From Streptomyces radiopugnans (lineage in GTDB: Bacteria; Actinomycetota; Actinomycetes; Streptomycetales; Streptomycetaceae): a stretch of DNA of 64,000 nt. The position numbers and the translations under genes are program-made. Under the pieces are notes generated by a model. The model was given only the letters and a program-made list of their open reading frames with translations, was not told the origin of the DNA and searched no databases. Position 1 is the stretch's first letter, and the number at the start of each line of letters is the position of its first letter. Location of the stretch: positions 1 through 64,000 of the forward strand of contig NZ_FOET01000012.1 in assembly GCF_900110735.1 (NCBI RefSeq). The letters are read 5' to 3'. Below are positions 7,291-14,842 of the stretch, piece after piece.

Positions 7291-7854
7291 ATGCGCAGGT
7301 TCAAGCTCCAGGTCCAGGTGAGTGTCGACGGCTGCATGGCCGGGCCGAACGGCGAGATGGACTGGATGACGTTCCCCTGGACCGACGACATCAACGCCTA
7401 CATCGACGCGCTCACCAAGCCGGTCGACCACATCGTGCTGGGCCGCCGCCTCGCCGAGGGGTTCATCCCGGCGTGGGCCGCCGGGCCCGAGGGCGAGTCC
7501 GAGGAGACCATCGCCTGGATGAACGACACGCCCAAGACCGTGATCTCCGACTCCCTGACCGAGTCGCCCTGGGAGAACGCCGCGGTCGCCGGCGGCGATC
7601 TCGCCGAGGCCGTCAACCGGCTGAAGGCGCGGCCGGGCGGGGACATCATCACCTACGGGGGCGGCACCCTCGTGCGGAACCTGATCGCCCGGGACCTGCT
7701 CGACGAACTCCACCTGTTCGTCAACCCGGTCGCGCTCGGCGCCGGGATGCCCGTCTTCCCCGACACCGGCGCGCACCGGCGGCTCCGCCTCGTCGCCGCC
7801 CGGCCGTTCGACTGCGGGATCACCGCGCTGCACTACGAGCCGGAGCGGTCCTGA
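7291..7854 (+). CDS. Dihydrofolate-reductase-like (RibD C-terminal) family reductase
   Basis: This 187-residue protein starts MRRFKLQVQVSVDGCMAG and has DWMTFPW, HIVLGRRLAEGF, the nucleotide-site strand GGDIITYGGGTLVRNLI and LDELHLFVNPVALGAG. This is the pattern of the RibD C-terminal/YyaP-like branch of the DHFR fold, cytosolic and probably NADPH-dependent. Substrates of this branch are mostly unknown; it should not be read as true FolA. A GGAGGGA ribosome site lies 8 bases before the ATG. The promoter upstream matches the PafBC damage motif, which suggests induction by DNA damage. Confidence 0.85.
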   Translation: MRRFKLQVQVSVDGCMAGPNGEMDWMTFPWTDDINAYIDALTKPVDHIVLGRRLAEGFIPAWAAGPEGESEETIAWMNDTPKTVISDSLTESPWENAAVAGGDLAEAVNRLKARPGGDIITYGGGTLVRNLIARDLLDELHLFVNPVALGAGMPVFPDTGAHRRLRLVAARPFDCGITALHYEPERS

Positions 7855-7858
7855 CCCC

Positions 7859-7873
7859 GGCGGAGAGTCCGCC
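7859..7873. terminator. Short hairpin between convergent genes
   Basis: A 6-bp GC stem with a 3-nt loop fills the 24-bp gap between the reductase stop and the convergent NmrA-like gene. It is weak on its own. Confidence 0.35.
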
Positions 7874-7878
7874 TCCGG

Positions 7879-8712
7879 TCACGACCACGCGCCGGCAGCC
7901 GCGGCCCGGGAGGCGTAGGCGCCGAAGTCGGCCGGTTCCCGTCCGAGCACCCGCCGCACCCCGTCGCCGGGCTCGGCGAGGTGTCCGGCGCGCATCGCGG
8001 CGAACATCGCGTCGAGTTCCCCGACGGCTTCCTCCGGCACACCCTCGGCCAGGAGCTCGGCCCGGTACTCCCGCGGTGTGAGCTCCTCGTAGCGGATGGT
8101 CCGGCCCGCGGCCCCGGCGATCGTCTCCACGGCCGCGCCGAAGGTGAGAGCACGGGGGCCCGAGAGGTCGTACACCCGGCCGTGGTGGCCGTCCGAGGTC
8201 AGCAGCACCGCGGCGACGTCGGCGATGTCCTGGGCGTCGACGAACGGCTCCGGCACGGAGCCGATCGGCAGGGCCAGCCGCCCGGCCCGCAGCGGGGCGT
8301 GCCACAGGTCCTCGTCGAAGTTCTGGCTGAAGTTGTTCGGGCGGATGACCGTCCACTCCGCGCCGGAGTCGCGTACGGCCCGCTCGGCGGCGGCCATGCC
8401 CCGGAAGAAGCCCGCGGGGACCTGGTCGATTCCGCGTCCGGACAGCGCCACGAAGCGGCGGACACCCGCCTCGACCGCCTGCTCGACGAAGGGCCGGACC
8501 GGTGCCGGGTCTCCGGGAGCCACGAGATAGACGGCCGCCGCCCCGTCCAGGGCGGCGGCCCAGGTCTCCCGGTCGAACCAGTCGAACCGCACCTCGCCGG
8601 AGCGGGAGGCGGCCCGCACGGGACGGTCCGCCGCCCGCAGTGCGCTCACCAGGCGGCGCCCGGTCTTGCCCGTCGATCCCAGGACCAGGATCGCGTCCGT
8701 GTGTGTCGTCAT
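7879..8712 (-). CDS. NmrA-like NAD(P)-binding protein
   Basis: This 277-residue protein has a Rossmann start ILVLGSTGKTGRRL (GxxGxxG), then VRAASR and WAAALDGAAAVYLVAP, and the NmrA-type RPNNFSQNF segment near residue 135. Members of this atypical short-chain dehydrogenase family act as quinone reductases or redox sensors. No Tyr-Lys catalytic pair is obvious, so a sensor role is equally possible. The gene is divergent from an AraC-family regulator 90 bp away, and an inverted repeat lies between them. That arrangement suggests direct control by the regulator. Confidence 0.82.
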   Translation of the reverse strand: MTTHTDAILVLGSTGKTGRRLVSALRAADRPVRAASRSGEVRFDWFDRETWAAALDGAAAVYLVAPGDPAPVRPFVEQAVEAGVRRFVALSGRGIDQVPAGFFRGMAAAERAVRDSGAEWTVIRPNNFSQNFDEDLWHAPLRAGRLALPIGSVPEPFVDAQDIADVAAVLLTSDGHHGRVYDLSGPRALTFGAAVETIAGAAGRTIRYEELTPREYRAELLAEGVPEEAVGELDAMFAAMRAGHLAEPGDGVRRVLGREPADFGAYASRAAAAGAWS

Positions 8713-8743
8713 GACCGCCAGTCAACCGGCGCGGTCCCGGAGG

Positions 8744-8774
8744 GGACATGGCCCGTCGTACGCGGACCATGTCC
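8744..8774. promoter_or_regulatory. Inverted repeat, candidate operator of the AraC regulator
   Basis: Perfect 8-bp arms GGACATGG and CCATGTCC, 15 bases apart, sit in the 90-bp region between the divergent NmrA-like and AraC genes. The arm centres are 23 bp apart, about two helical turns. Confidence 0.5.
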
Positions 8775-8802
8775 GATCGTCCGGCGCGCTACCGTGAACC
8801 GC

Positions 8803-9765
8803 ATGGATCCGTTCGACGATCTGTTACGGGGTGTCCGCGCGGACGGCGCCGGCTTCGGACGGGTGGAGCTGTCACCGCCGTGGGCAATGCGGTTCACCGA
8901 CGGGGCGCCTCTGACGTTGTGCGCGCCGTTGCGGGGCGAGGTCTGGGTCTCCGGGCCCGAAGCCGGGACCGGGGCCTGGGCGGAGGCGGGGGAAGACCGC
9001 GGGGAACCACGGCGGGTGCGGGCCGGTGACGCCGCGATCGTGCGCGGACCGGAACCGTTCGTCCTCACCGACCGGCCGTCGCCGCCCGGGACGGCGACGG
9101 CCGGAACGGCGGCCGCGGAGCCGCCCGGCCGCACGGTGCTCGTGACCGGGACGTACCGCGCGCGGGACGCGATGGCACAGCGGCTGCTCGGAGTGCTGCC
9201 GCCCGTGCTGGTGGTGCCCGGCGGCGAGGAGTGCCTCGCCCTCCTGGAAGCGCTGGAGGCGCAGGTCACGGCAGCCTGCCCGCCGGGCCGGCGGGTCGTG
9301 CAGGACCGGCTGCTGGACTGGCTGCTGGTGTGCACGCTGCGGGGCTGGTTCGACCGGCCGGAGACCATGCCCGACGGCTGGTTCCGGGCGCTGGGCGACG
9401 AGGTCGCCGGCCCGGCGCTGCGGGCGATGCACGCCGCGCCGGACCGGCCCTGGACGCTCGCCGCCCTGGCCGCCGAAGCGGGGGTGTCGCGCACGACGCT
9501 GGTCGGCCGGTTCACCAGGCTGGTGGGCGAGCCGCCGCTGACGTACCTGACGGACCGGCGGATGTCCCTGGCCGCCGACCTGCTGACCGCTGAGCCCACC
9601 GCGACGGTCGCCGCGGTGGCGCGCCGGGTCGGCTACGCGGACGCGTTCGGCTTCAGCGCCGCCTTCAAACGGTTCCACGGGGTGAGCCCCAGCGAGTACC
9701 GCAGGGCCTGCCGCCCGGGCGCCGACCGTGCCGGCACCGAGTGCCCACCGTGCTCACCGGCGTAG
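8803..9765 (+). CDS. AraC-family transcriptional regulator with a TTA codon
   Basis: This 320-residue protein has an N-terminal cupin-type sensing domain (about residues 1-190: LCAPLRGEVWVSG, GDAAIVRGPEPFVL). The C-terminal double helix-turn-helix holds WTLAALAAEAGVSRTTLVGRF and VAAVARRVGYADAFGFSAAFKR, ending GVSPSEYRRA. The layout matches the cupin_6/AraC subgroup often divergent from the oxidoreductase it controls, here the NmrA-like gene. Leu8 is coded by TTA (8824-8826), the codon read only by the bldA tRNA in Streptomyces, so translation may be tied to development. The in-frame open stretch upstream is antisense to the NmrA gene and was not included. Confidence 0.88.
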   Translation: MDPFDDLLRGVRADGAGFGRVELSPPWAMRFTDGAPLTLCAPLRGEVWVSGPEAGTGAWAEAGEDRGEPRRVRAGDAAIVRGPEPFVLTDRPSPPGTATAGTAAAEPPGRTVLVTGTYRARDAMAQRLLGVLPPVLVVPGGEECLALLEALEAQVTAACPPGRRVVQDRLLDWLLVCTLRGWFDRPETMPDGWFRALGDEVAGPALRAMHAAPDRPWTLAALAAEAGVSRTTLVGRFTRLVGEPPLTYLTDRRMSLAADLLTAEPTATVAAVARRVGYADAFGFSAAFKRFHGVSPSEYRRACRPGADRAGTECPPCSPA

Positions 9766-9800
9766 ACGGCGAGGGTGGTGCGGTGCCGTGCCGCGGCGGG

Positions 9801-9826
9801 TCCCGGGCCGGACCGCGGGCCCGGGA
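9801..9826. terminator. Hairpin between convergent genes
   Basis: A perfect 9-bp stem (9801-9809 / 9818-9826) with an 8-nt loop lies between the AraC gene stop and the response-regulator stop on the opposite strand. Confidence 0.6.
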
Positions 9827-9830
9827 GACC

Positions 9831-10517
9831 TCACACCAGACGGCGGGCCGTGGCCCAGCGGGTGAGTTCGTGGCGGTTGGAGAGCTGGAGCTTGCGCAGC
9901 ACCGCCGAGACATGGCTTTCGACGGTCTTGACCGAGATGAACAGCTGCTTGGCGATCTCCTTGTAGGCGTAGCCGCGCGCGATCAGGCGCAGCACCTCGC
10001 GCTCGCGCTGGGTGAGGCGGTCCAGGTCCTCGTCCACCGGCGGGGCGTCGGTGGAGGCGAAGGCGTCCAGGACGAAGCCCGCCAGGCGCGGGGAGAACAC
10101 CGCGTCGCCCTCGGCTACGCGGAAGACGGCCCTGACCAGGTCCGCGCCGGTGATCGTCTTGGTGACGTAGCCGCGGGCGCCGCCGCGGATGACCCCGATG
10201 ACGTCCTCGGCCGCGTCCGAGACCGACAGGGCCAGGAAGCGCACCGGGCGCTCGGGATCGGCCATCAGCGCCGCGCTGCGGCGCAGCACCTCCACCCCGC
10301 CGCCGCCGGGCAGGTGGACGTCGAGCAGGACGACGTCGGGGCGGGTCGCGGTGATGACGGTGACGGCCTGGTCCGCGTCGGCGGCCTCGCCGACGACCTC
10401 GACCCCGGTCTCGGCGGTGTTCCCGATCTCCGCCTGGACGCCCGTGCGGAACATCCGGTGGTCGTCCACCAGGACCACCCGGGCCCGGCGCTGCTCCCGG
10501 TGCTGCTCCTCGTTCAT
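9831..10517 (-). CDS. NarL/LuxR-type response regulator
   Basis: This 228-residue protein has a receiver domain (VVLVDDHRMFRTGV, phospho-acceptor Asp in VVLLDVHLPGG, ALSVSD, and Lys in YVTKTI). A LuxR helix-turn-helix follows (LTQREREVLRLIARGYAYKEIAKQL, then VKTVESHVSAVLRKL). It overlaps the upstream sensor kinase by 4 bases (ATGA), so the two are translated together and form one two-component system. The divergent PspC gene and motif-rich promoter region suggest it controls an envelope-stress response of LiaR type. That role is inferred. Confidence 0.92.
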   Translation of the reverse strand: MNEEQHREQRRARVVLVDDHRMFRTGVQAEIGNTAETGVEVVGEAADADQAVTVITATRPDVVLLDVHLPGGGGVEVLRRSAALMADPERPVRFLALSVSDAAEDVIGVIRGGARGYVTKTITGADLVRAVFRVAEGDAVFSPRLAGFVLDAFASTDAPPVDEDLDRLTQREREVLRLIARGYAYKEIAKQLFISVKTVESHVSAVLRKLQLSNRHELTRWATARRLV

Positions 10518-11767
10518 GTCTCCGCCCTCTCCATCTCCAGCTCCACCACCGTGCCCCCCTCGGGGGCGGAACGCAGCACCGCCGTACCGCCGTTGCGCCG
10601 CATCCGGCCGATGATCGACTCCCGTACGCCCATCCGGTCCGGCGGCACCGAGTCCAGGTCGAAGCCGGGGCCGTGGTCGCGCACGGAGACGAAGACCGTA
10701 CGCCCCTCGACCTCCGCGAAGACCTGCACCGGGCCGCCCTCGCCACCGTACTTGGCGGCGTTGACCATCGCCTCCCTGGAGGCCTGGAGCTGTGCGCCCA
10801 GCCTCTCGTCCAGCGGGCAGTCGCCGACGCAGACCACCTCCACCGGCACCCCGTGGTGGTCCTCCACCTCGGCGGCCGCCGCCCGCACCGCGTCGGCCAG
10901 GGTGTCCGGCTCCTCCTCCTCGTCCCTGCCCGTGCCGGTCGGCTTGTAGAGCCAGGCCCGCAGCTCGCGCTCCTGGGCGCGGGCGAGGCGGGCCACCTCG
11001 CGGGGGTTGTCCGCGTTGCGCTGGATCAGGGTGAGGGTGTGCAGGACGGAGTCGTGGACGTGGGCGGCCACCTCGGCCCGCTCCTGCGCCCGGATGCGCA
11101 TCAGCCGCTCCTCCGACAGGTCCTGGGTGAGGCGGATCAGATACGGGCCGGCCAGCAGCGCCGTGCCGACCAGCAGCGCCAGCGACGCCTGGAGCACAGT
11201 GCCCAGGTGCGGGCCCAGACCCCGGGTGACGGCGAAGCCGGTGATGCCCACACCGACCAGGAGGGCGCCGGCCGCGCTGCGGGCGATGGGCAGCAGCCGC
11301 CTGCGGCGGCTGACCTCCGCCCAGTGGGCCCGCCGGGAGTTGTCCGCCTGCCGCCAGACGACGGCCACGCCGATCCCGGCCAGCAGCAGCGGCCAGACGT
11401 AGGCGTTCGCCGCGCCGAACTGGAGGTTGGAGCCCAGGGCTCCCAGCGCCACGACCAGCGCCAGCACCGCCAGGAGCTGGCCCTTGTCGGGCCTGCGGAC
11501 ATGCCGCGGCCCGTCCGCCCTCCTCGGTGCGGCCTCGACGCCGCCCGCGCCCAGCGGCACGAAGAACCAGAAGGCGGCGTACAGCAGGGCGCCCAGGCCG
11601 TTGGTCATGAACAGCACGAGGAAGACGATCCGCACCCAGGAGACCGGCACGCCCAGGTGTCCGGCCAGGCCGCGTGCGACACCGCCGAGCAGCCGTCCCT
11701 CGGAGCTGCGGTAGAGCCTGCGCAGCGGCGGGGACTCGGCAGCGGGAGGCGGGGCGGTGGTGGTCAT
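10514..11767 (-). CDS. PspC-domain sensor histidine kinase
   Basis: This 417-residue membrane kinase starts with a PspC domain (about residues 12-70: YRSSEGRLLGGVARGLAGHL, then a hydrophobic hairpin). About four further membrane segments follow (VLALVVALGALGSNL, PLLLAGIGVAVVW, GALLVGVGITGF, SLALLVGTALLAG). Next comes a HisKA_3 dimerisation helix with the phospho-His in AAHVHDSVLHTL, and an ATPase domain with AMVNAAKYGG and VRDHGPGFD. This is the LiaS/DesK-like class partnered with NarL-type regulators. The ATG at 11767 was chosen because the PspC domain begins 16 residues later; the longer frame runs into the divergent gene. Confidence 0.9.
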   Translation of the reverse strand: MTTTAPPPAAESPPLRRLYRSSEGRLLGGVARGLAGHLGVPVSWVRIVFLVLFMTNGLGALLYAAFWFFVPLGAGGVEAAPRRADGPRHVRRPDKGQLLAVLALVVALGALGSNLQFGAANAYVWPLLLAGIGVAVVWRQADNSRRAHWAEVSRRRRLLPIARSAAGALLVGVGITGFAVTRGLGPHLGTVLQASLALLVGTALLAGPYLIRLTQDLSEERLMRIRAQERAEVAAHVHDSVLHTLTLIQRNADNPREVARLARAQERELRAWLYKPTGTGRDEEEEPDTLADAVRAAAAEVEDHHGVPVEVVCVGDCPLDERLGAQLQASREAMVNAAKYGGEGGPVQVFAEVEGRTVFVSVRDHGPGFDLDSVPPDRMGVRESIIGRMRRNGGTAVLRSAPEGGTVVELEMERAET

Positions 11768-11801
11768 GCCACGATCGTCACACGGGCGTGTGGCGCGGGG
11801 C

Positions 11802-11863
11802 ATCAGGGTCGGTCCCTGATCCGGCCCGGAGAACTCAGGGTCGCCTCCGGGACGCCCCCTGAT
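11802..11863. promoter_or_regulatory. Cluster of TCAGGG/CCCTGA motifs, candidate response-regulator operators
   Basis: ATCAGGG and CCCTGAT form a perfect 7-bp inverted repeat (11802-11808 / 11814-11820). A second pair CTCAGGG (11834-11840) and CCCTGAT (11857-11863) follows. Four half-sites within 62 bp between the divergent kinase and PspC genes suggest autoregulation plus control of the PspC gene. Confidence 0.5.
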
Positions 11864-11897
11864 GTCCGGGAGCGGGCGGCACGCCACCATGGTCCCC

Positions 11898-13466
11898 ATG
11901 AAGGACGCCCAGCCGCCCGCCGGCGAGCCCCAACCGGACGCGCCGGACGCCCCGGAGGCCGGAGCGCGGCTCACCCGCAGCCGCCGGCACAAGGTCGTCG
12001 CCGGGGTGTGCGGCGGCCTGGGCCGCCACTACGAACTCGATCCGGTGATCTTCCGCGTGCCGCTGGCCGTGCTGTCGGTCGTCGGCGGTCTCGGCCTGCT
12101 CTTCTACGGCTTCGCCTGGCTGCTCGTCCCGCTGGAGGGAGAGGACGAGAACGAGGGGCGGCGGCTGCTGTCGGGCCGGGTGGAGGGCACCACGCTGAGC
12201 GCGGTGCTGTGCGCGCTCGTCGGCAGCGGGCTGTTCCTGAACTCGCTGGGCAGCGGGGACGGCGGGACGCAGACGTTCTCCGTGCTGCTGGCCGGATCCG
12301 TCGCGGGCGCGGCCTACTGGTCCCGGCACCGGCGCCGCGCCGCGGCCGCGGAGGAACAGGGGGGCCCGGCCGATCCGGTGACGGCGCACGCCGTCGCCGA
12401 CGCGCCCCCCGAGGCGCAGGCCCCGCCCGCACCGGCCGGACCGTCATGGTGGCGCGAGCCGCTGACGAAGGACGGGCCGCCGCAGACGCCGCGGGACACC
12501 GGGTACCTGTGGGGGCCGGAGGACGAGCCGTCCGTCGGCCCGTACGCGAGCGCGCCCCCGTACGCGGAGGAGGCGCCGGGCGGGGACGGGGACGGTGGCG
12601 GCCCGGAGCGGTCCGGTACGCCGCGCGGGCGCAGACCGATCGGCGGCCCGGTCTTCCTGCTCGCGCTGGCCGCGGCGGTGATCGGCGCCGCCGCCGTCTG
12701 GCACACGCAGCCGCTGGGCGTCGCGCTCTCCGTGGGCCTCGGCTCGGCGCTGGGCGTCTTCGTCCTGGGCGCGCTGGTCAGCGTCTTCTACGGGCGGATC
12801 GGCGGGGGGACGTTCTTCGCGATCATGTGCACCGGCCTGCTGCTGGCGGGCTCGATGCTGCTGCCGAGGGACATCACCACCGACTGGGCCGACCGGGCGT
12901 GGAGCCCGGCGAGCGCCGCCGCGGTCGAGGAGCGGTACGAACTGGGCACCGGTTCGGCCCTGCTCGACCTGTCGGAAGCGAGTCCGGGCGAGGGCCGGAC
13001 GCTGAGCACGGTGCTGGACCTGGGCGCGGGCGAGGCGCGGATCACGGTCCCCCACGACGTCGAGGTGGAGCTGACCGTCGACGTGGGCGTCGGCGGCTAC
13101 CGGCTCGCCGGACTGCCCGGGGACGGCGGCTGGGGGAGCGCGCAGGGCGGCGGGATCGGAATCGCCGAGCGGCGCACACTGCCCCCGGCCGAGGACGGCG
13201 GCCCGGGGGGCACGCTGCGGCTGACCGTCCGCGTCGGGGTGGGCGAGGTCGTGATCGTGCAGCATGGGCCGGACGGGGCGGCCGGGGAGGGGGACGGCTC
13301 CAAGGGGCCGGAGGAGCCGGGGAAGGGGACGGTGCAGGAGCCGACCGGGAGCGCGGGCGGTGAGGCGGCGCGCGCCCGGCCGCCGGCCGGCCGTCAGCCG
13401 GACGGGCTCCGGAACGAACCCCGGACCGTGTACTCGCCGTCCGCCGCCGCGGCGGTCGCGGTGTAG
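11898..13466 (+). CDS. PspC-domain membrane protein, LiaF-like
   Basis: The 522-residue protein begins with a PspC domain (LTRSRRHKVVAGVCGGLGRHYE, then a membrane hairpin to about residue 80) and continues with further membrane segments (SAVLCALVGSGLFL, FLLALAAAVIGAA, LGVFVLGALVSVFYG, FFAIMCTGLLLAGSML). A C-terminal beta-rich domain (about 350-470) follows with GEARITVPHDVEVELTVDVG, resembling the LiaF/toast-rack cytoplasmic domain. With the divergent kinase-regulator pair it forms a LiaFSR-like set. Start codons at 11862, 11889 and 11898 are all in frame; 11898 is a guess. The last 24 codons overlap the convergent gene at 13394. Confidence 0.82.
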   Translation: MKDAQPPAGEPQPDAPDAPEAGARLTRSRRHKVVAGVCGGLGRHYELDPVIFRVPLAVLSVVGGLGLLFYGFAWLLVPLEGEDENEGRRLLSGRVEGTTLSAVLCALVGSGLFLNSLGSGDGGTQTFSVLLAGSVAGAAYWSRHRRRAAAAEEQGGPADPVTAHAVADAPPEAQAPPAPAGPSWWREPLTKDGPPQTPRDTGYLWGPEDEPSVGPYASAPPYAEEAPGGDGDGGGPERSGTPRGRRPIGGPVFLLALAAAVIGAAAVWHTQPLGVALSVGLGSALGVFVLGALVSVFYGRIGGGTFFAIMCTGLLLAGSMLLPRDITTDWADRAWSPASAAAVEERYELGTGSALLDLSEASPGEGRTLSTVLDLGAGEARITVPHDVEVELTVDVGVGGYRLAGLPGDGGWGSAQGGGIGIAERRTLPPAEDGGPGGTLRLTVRVGVGEVVIVQHGPDGAAGEGDGSKGPEEPGKGTVQEPTGSAGGEAARARPPAGRQPDGLRNEPRTVYSPSAAAAVAV

Positions 13467-14119
13467 CCGTCGCCCGCCGCCTCCCGTGCACCGGCCGCAT
13501 GGTCGTACTGGGCGGCGAAGACGTGGCGTCCGGCGGGGACCGTCCGGCCCTCCTTCAGCGTCCAGCGGTAGACCAGCGCGCCGCCGGTCTCGCGGGCGGT
13601 GACGGTGAAGTCGGCCTCGGGCAGGGTCCGCCAGCTCCCGGTGTGCCGTACGCCGCCGGTCTGGGCGATCCGCACCTCCAGCACGAGCGAGGTGAGGGGC
13701 TCGCGGGTGGTGAGTGTGACGTTGCTCTGCGCCCAGTAGGCGTTGCTGTGGGGGTCGACGGCGCCCTCGGACCGCAGGGGCCCGCTGCTCGGCGCGTCCG
13801 GGACCCGTCCGGCGGGGGAGGACTGTGCGGCGTCCGGGTCCGGCGGTGCCGGGAGCGGGGCGGTGGCCACCTCCCGCGCCGGGCCGTCCTCGCGCACCAG
13901 GGAGGTGAGGGTGTGGGCGCCGGCCAGGAGCGCCGCGGTCGAGGCCACGGCGACGAGGGCGACCCGGGGCCGCGACATGCCGCGCACCCGGGCGCGGAAG
14001 CGGCCGGGGCCGCCGTCCGGCCCGGCGGAGACGGCGCGGCTCACCCGTGCGTACATGCGCGCCCGGTCCGGCCGGTAGGAGCCGGCCTCTTCCCGCAGCA
14101 GTTCGTGCAGGGGGTCCAT
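13394..14119 (-). CDS. Membrane partner (probable anti-sigma) of the adjacent ECF sigma factor
   Basis: This 241-residue protein has a cytoplasmic N-terminus (MDPLHELLREEAGSYRPDRARMYARV), one membrane segment (VALVAVASTAALLAGA, about 53-70), a Pro/Ser linker and an extracellular beta-rich domain (about 120-240: SNVTLTTREPLTSLVLEV, FTVTARETGGALVYRW). It starts 4 bases after the sigma-factor stop, so they are co-translated. I see no ZAS zinc motif, so its anti-sigma role rests on position and topology. The outer domain is faintly like a CBM2-type carbohydrate-binding module, notable because a secreted pectate lyase is divergent from the pair. It overlaps the convergent PspC gene by 73 bases. 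Confidence 0.7.
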   Translation of the reverse strand: MDPLHELLREEAGSYRPDRARMYARVSRAVSAGPDGGPGRFRARVRGMSRPRVALVAVASTAALLAGAHTLTSLVREDGPAREVATAPLPAPPDPDAAQSSPAGRVPDAPSSGPLRSEGAVDPHSNAYWAQSNVTLTTREPLTSLVLEVRIAQTGGVRHTGSWRTLPEADFTVTARETGGALVYRWTLKEGRTVPAGRHVFAAQYDHAAGAREAAGDGYTATAAAADGEYTVRGSFRSPSG

Positions 14120-14123
14120 CGAT

Positions 14124-14648
14124 TCAGTGCTCTCTTCCCACCAGTTCGCCGGCGGCCCGTGTGCCCAGCAGCCGGCGCAGTTCCGCCATGCCCTTGGAGG
14201 TCTGGCTCTTGACGGTACCCACCGACACCCCGAGGGCGAGCGCGGTCTCCTTCTCGGAGAGGTCGAGGGCGTGACGGAGCACCACGCAGGCGCGTTTGCC
14301 GAAGGACAGCCTCGCCAGGGCCGTCCGCACGTCCACAGCGGCCGCCACGTCCGGATCGTCCACCCGCTCGGAGCGGTGGAGGCGGAACAGGGCGATGCGG
14401 CGCCGCTCGCGCACCGCGCTGCGGATGCGGGAGCGGGCCTTGTTGGCGACGACGCCGCGGGCGTAGGCGACCGGGTGGTCGGCGCGGCGCACGCGGTCCC
14501 AGCGGTGCCAGAGTTCGACCAGAGCGTCGGCCACCAGGTCCTCGGCCGTATCCGGCTCGCCCGTCAGCATGTAGGCGAGGCGGGCGAGTTCGGCGTGGTG
14601 GTGCTCGAAGAAGTCATGGAACTCGGCCGACGCGTCGTCCAGGACCAT
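14124..14648 (-). CDS. ECF RNA polymerase sigma factor, SigE family
   Basis: The 174-residue protein has sigma region 2 (FHDFFEHHHAELARLAYMLTG, DLVADALVELWHRWDRV) and region 4 (LARLSFGKRACVVLRHALDLSEKETALALGVSVGTVKSQTSKGM). This is the layout of the Streptomyces SigE-type ECF family. The ATG at 14648 follows a GGAGG site. A TACTAT -10-like element lies on the minus strand at 14696-14701. The gene leads an operon with a membrane partner and is divergent from a pectate lyase, which may be its target. Confidence 0.9.
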   Translation of the reverse strand: MVLDDASAEFHDFFEHHHAELARLAYMLTGEPDTAEDLVADALVELWHRWDRVRRADHPVAYARGVVANKARSRIRSAVRERRRIALFRLHRSERVDDPDVAAAVDVRTALARLSFGKRACVVLRHALDLSEKETALALGVSVGTVKSQTSKGMAELRRLLGTRAAGELVGREH

Positions 14649-14842
14649 GGCGAGCCTCCGTTTGGTGTGCTCATGCCCGGCGTGGGGCGCTGAGCATAGT
14701 AACCGCTTGCGAAACCTTGTTGCGTAAGTCCGCGGACCCTTGTCGCACCGGTGCGGAGAATTTTCCTCCCGGCGGCAACCTCCCGGGCCCCGGCGGCGAC
14801 ATGAGGCTGCAAGCAAGCCCCCACGAGAGTCGGAAACCCCCT

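Noticed and set aside
7981..8802. In-frame extension upstream of the AraC gene
   Set aside because: It would overlap the whole NmrA-like gene on the other strand. The AraC domain structure starts at 8803 and the divergent promoter lies between.
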